Below are positions 61,214-64,000 of a DNA stretch of 64,000 bases, piece by piece; the stretch's first letter is position 1; every line of letters starts with the position of its first letter. This DNA comes from Oscillibacter valericigenes (GTDB lineage Bacteria > Bacillota > Clostridia > Oscillospirales > Oscillospiraceae): positions 1-64,000 of the forward strand of contig NZ_JAFBIQ010000006.1 of NCBI RefSeq assembly GCF_021531315.1, read 5' to 3'. Position numbers and translations under genes: made by a program. The notes under the pieces were generated by a model. That model ran no database searches, was not told the origin of the DNA, and saw only the letters and a list, made by a program, of their open reading frames with translations.

Positions 61214-64000
61214 ATGGCCAAAGACAAGCTGTACGGCAAGACACTTCGCAAGAACTTCGCTCGACATGAGGAGATCATGGAGATGCCGAACCTTCTGGAG
61301 CTGCAGAAAAGCTCCTACAAGTGGTTCCTCGAGGAGGGACTGCAGGAGGTCTTCAACGACGTCGCCTCGATCACAAACTATGCGGGCAATCTCGAGCTGA
61401 GCTTCATCGGCTACAAGATGGACGAGGCCCCCAAGTACGATGTGGAGGAGTGCAAGGCGCGCGACGCCACCTACGCCGCCCCGCTCAAGGTCAATGTGCG
61501 CCTGTATAACAACCAGACGCAGGAGATCAAGGAGCAGGAGATCTTCATGGGCGACTTCCCGCTCATGACGCAGTCCGGCACCTTTGTCATCAACGGCGCC
61601 GAGCGCGTGGTCGTCAGCCAGATCGTCCGCTCTCCGGGCGTGTACTACGGCAAGGAGATCGACCTCAAGACCGACCTGCCGCTGCTGACCTCTACCGTGA
61701 TCCCTTACCGCGGCGCGTGGCTCGAATACGAGACCGACGCGAGCGAGGTGTTCTGGGTCCGCATCGACAAGAACCGCAAGCTCCCCATCACCGAGCTGAT
61801 CCGTGCCATCGGCGGTCAGGCCGAGCAGTTTGCCGCGCTCAAGACCGACACCGGCATCCTTGACCTCTTCGGCGACGACGACCGCATCAAGGTCTCGCTG
61901 GAGAAGGACGCCTGCAAGACCTATGAGGAGGCCATGCTGGAGATCTACCGCAAGCTCCGCCCGGGCGAGCCGCCCACGGTCGAGGCCAGCGAGGGCCTTA
62001 TCAAGAACCTCTTCTTCGATCCGCGCCGCTATGATCTGTCCATGGTCGGCCGCTACAAGTTCAATAAAAAGCTCTCTTTGTGGGCGCGTATCCACGGCCA
62101 GAAGCTTGCCTATCCCGTCGCCGACCCGCGCACGGGCGAGATCCTCTTTGACGCCGGCCATGTCATGACCAGCGACGAGGCCCGCGAGCTGGATGCCATC
62201 GGCGTCAATGACGTGACGCTCGATCTTGACGGAAGGACGCTGCGCGTCTTCTCGAACAACATGGTCGACCTTTCCCGCTTCGTGGATTTCGACCCCGCTG
62301 CCGAGTGCGGCATCAAGGAGCGCGTGTGCAAGAGCGTGCTCGACGAGCTGCTTGAAAAGTACGAGGGCGAGGAGCTCAAGGAGGCCATCCGCGACAATGC
62401 CGACCGCCTTGTGCCCAAGCACATCCTTGCCGACGATATTCTCGCGAGCATCAACTACATGAATGCGCTGGCCTGCGGCATCGTCTCCAAGGACGATATT
62501 GACCACCTCGGCAACCGCCGCCTGCGCTGCGTGGGCGAGCTGCTGCAAAACCAGTTCCGCATCGGCTTTTCCCGCATGGAGCGCGTGATCCGCGAGCGCA
62601 TGACCATTCAGGATCTCGACATCGTCACGCCCCAGAGCCTCATCAACATCCGTCCGGTCACGGCGGCGATCAAGGAGTTCTTCGGCTCCAGCCCGCTTTC
62701 CCAGTTCATGGACCAGACGAACCCGCTCGCGGAGCTGACGCATAAGCGCCGTCTCTCCGCGCTCGGCCCCGGCGGTCTGAGCCGCGAGCGCGCCAACATG
62801 GAGGTCCGCGACGTCCATTACAGCCACTATGGCCGTATGTGCCCCATCGAGACCCCTGAAGGCCCGAACATCGGCCTGATCTCCTACCTCGCGACCTACG
62901 CCCGCATCAATGAGTACGGCTTCATCGAGGCGCCCTTCCGCGCCGTCGATCACGCCACCGGCCATGTCTCCGATGAGGTGACCTATATGACCGCCGACGT
63001 GGAGGATCAGTTCATCGTCGGCCAGGCCGCCGAGCCGGTCGACGCGAACGGCTGCCTCATCAACCCGCGTATCACCTGCCGCCACCGCGACGAGATCGTC
63101 GAGGTCGACCGCGAGCGCGTCGACTATATCGACATCTCCCCGCGCATGATGGTCTCCATCGCGACCGCGATGATCCCCTTCCTGCCCAACGACGACGCGA
63201 ACCGCGCGCTGATGGGCGCGAACATGCAGCGTCAGGCCGTTCCGCTGCTCCGTCCCGAGGCGCCCATTGTCGGCACAGGCATGGAGCATAAGATCTGCAT
63301 GGACTCCGAGGTCGCCGTCCTCGCCGAGGGCGACGGCGTGGTGACCAAGATGGATGCGCGCAGCATCACCGTCGCCTACGATGACGGCGAAACGAAGGAA
63401 TACAGGCTCACCAAGTTCCTGCGCTCCAACCACGGCACCTGCATCAACCAGCACCCCATCGTCGAGGTCGGCGAGCGCGTGCACGGAAAGCATATCAACG
63501 AAAACGGCGAGACCGTCGATCCTACCGTGCTGGCGGACGGCCCCGCTACCGATCAGGGCGAGATCGCCCTCGGACGCAACATCCTCGTCGGCTTCATGAC
63601 CTGGGAGGGCTACAACTACGAGGACGCGGTGCTGCTCAACGAGCGCCTTGTCCGCGAGGACCTCTACACCTCCATCCACCTCGAGGAGTACGAGCTCGAC
63701 TCCCGCGATACCAAGCTCGGCCCCGAGGAGATCACCCGCGACATCCCCAATGTCGGCGAGGATGCCCTCAAGGACCTCGACGAGCGCGGCATCATCCGCA
63801 TCGGCGCGGAGGTTCACGCCGGCGACATCCTCGTCGGCAAGGTCACGCCCAAGGGCGAGACCGACCTGACCGCGGAGGAGCGTCTGCTGCGCGCGATTTT
63901 CGGCGAGAAGGCGCGCGAGGTGCGCGATACTTCCCTCAAGGTTCCCCACGGCGAGAGCGGCATCGTGGTCGACGCCAAGGTATTCTCCCGCGAGGCGGGC
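61214..64000 (+). CDS. rpoB: RNA polymerase beta subunit (5' part)
   Basis: 929 codons present; the gene runs off the window. The N-terminus [20 protein letters not shown] and the downstream body fit RpoB. The rifampicin region [20 protein letters not shown] (about 62686-62745) has the usual susceptible residues: Q and D of SQFMDQ, the His of LTHKRR and the Ser of [10 protein letters not shown]. An isolated start, separated from ribosomal protein genes by a terminator and its own promoter, is uncommon; rplJ-rplL usually precede it. The ribosome binding site is weak, so the exact start has small uncertainty. Confidence 0.96.
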   Translation, partial: MAKDKLYGKTLRKNFARHEEIMEMPNLLELQKSSYKWFLEEGLQEVFNDVASITNYAGNLELSFIGYKMDEAPKYDVEECKARDATYAAPLKVNVRLYNNQTQEIKEQEIFMGDFPLMTQSGTFVINGAERVVVSQIVRSPGVYYGKEIDLKTDLPLLTSTVIPYRGAWLEYETDASEVFWVRIDKNRKLPITELIRAIGGQAEQFAALKTDTGILDLFGDDDRIKVSLEKDACKTYEEAMLEIYRKLRPGEPPTVEASEGLIKNLFFDPRRYDLSMVGRYKFNKKLSLWARIHGQKLAYPVADPRTGEILFDAGHVMTSDEARELDAIGVNDVTLDLDGRTLRVFSNNMVDLSRFVDFDPAAECGIKERVCKSVLDELLEKYEGEELKEAIRDNADRLVPKHILADDILASINYMNALACGIVSKDDIDHLGNRRLRCVGELLQNQFRIGFSRMERVIRERMTIQDLDIVTPQSLINIRPVTAAIKEFFGSSPLSQFMDQTNPLAELTHKRRLSALGPGGLSRERANMEVRDVHYSHYGRMCPIETPEGPNIGLISYLATYARINEYGFIEAPFRAVDHATGHVSDEVTYMTADVEDQFIVGQAAEPVDANGCLINPRITCRHRDEIVEVDRERVDYIDISPRMMVSIATAMIPFLPNDDANRALMGANMQRQAVPLLRPEAPIVGTGMEHKICMDSEVAVLAEGDGVVTKMDARSITVAYDDGETKEYRLTKFLRSNHGTCINQHPIVEVGERVHGKHINENGETVDPTVLADGPATDQGEIALGRNILVGFMTWEGYNYEDAVLLNERLVREDLYTSIHLEEYELDSRDTKLGPEEITRDIPNVGEDALKDLDERGIIRIGAEVHAGDILVGKVTPKGETDLTAEERLLRAIFGEKAREVRDTSLKVPHGESGIVVDAKVFSREAG

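Noticed and set aside
61064-63949. Very long open frame antisense to rpoB
   Set aside because: GC-rich coding DNA gives long antisense frames; the plus strand clearly encodes RpoB.

Overview
The window looks like a chromosomal segment of a high-GC, endospore-forming Gram-positive anaerobe, most likely a gut member of the Oscillospirales/Clostridia. This is inferred from gene families, not from a 16S gene. The supporting features are a CwlJ-like cortex hydrolase next to a GerQ-like coat protein, a YtvI-like permease, a ClpE-type ATPase, ECF vitamin transport genes, FMN and SAM-I (S-box) riboswitches, Firmicute-like ribosome binding sites, and many TTG/GTG starts. The host DNA is visibly GC-rich; one 7.6-kb block is clearly more AT-rich.

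Layout. 0-8.1 kb: TraX-like membrane protein, NlpC/P60 hydrolase, two RluA-type pseudouridine synthases, GreA, a NifX-thioredoxin fusion with a tiny ferredoxin:thioredoxin-reductase-like protein, a MATE transporter and a GT4 glycosyltransferase. 8.1-15.7 kb: an integrated filamentous phage (inovirus-like) element. 15.8-31.5 kb: UppP, FtsK, CwlJ/GerQ pair, lipoprotein, QueH, rRNA-type methyltransferase, EcfA1-EcfA2-EcfT-TruA, DUF5711, CvpA, ClpE and a flavodoxin-ferredoxin protein. 31.6-33.1 kb: RibU under an FMN riboswitch, then a SLOG-like protein. 33.2-39.5 kb: a complete F1Fo ATP synthase operon in which the delta C-terminal domain is fused to alpha. 39.6-48.7 kb: EamA transporter, PLP lyase, small membrane proteins, a collagen-like protein with a GT2 enzyme, metK under a SAM riboswitch, a pseudo-rhomboid and an HD protein. 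48.8-53.3 kb: ygfK and ssnA behind a terminator-bearing leader. 53.4-64 kb: a candidate structured RNA, DUF1292, PBP1A, YtvI, an ACT protein, aspartate kinase, a CNNM/CorC protein and the start of rpoB.

The main discovery candidate is the inovirus-like element. It lies between two exact 17-bp direct repeats, and the left copy falls in the last codons of the glycosyltransferase gene. Integration turns the host stop codon into a sense codon and adds 14 residues. The element encodes a Zot/pI ATPase, a coat-like protein, two tiny membrane proteins, a pIII-like secreted protein, a pVI-like protein, a Rep protein split by a one-base frameshift, a small protein upstream of Rep, an RHH protein, an IS30-family transposase, a DUF2726-like protein and a tRNA-like gene with a CUC anticodon. 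Four palindromes of 52-63 bp, sharing GTAACACA/TGTGTTAC ends, fall exactly at the boundaries between its regulator, transposase, structural and replication modules. Long hairpins near the left end may be origin or packaging signals.

All calls come from reading the sequence and translations. No database search or structure prediction was run.
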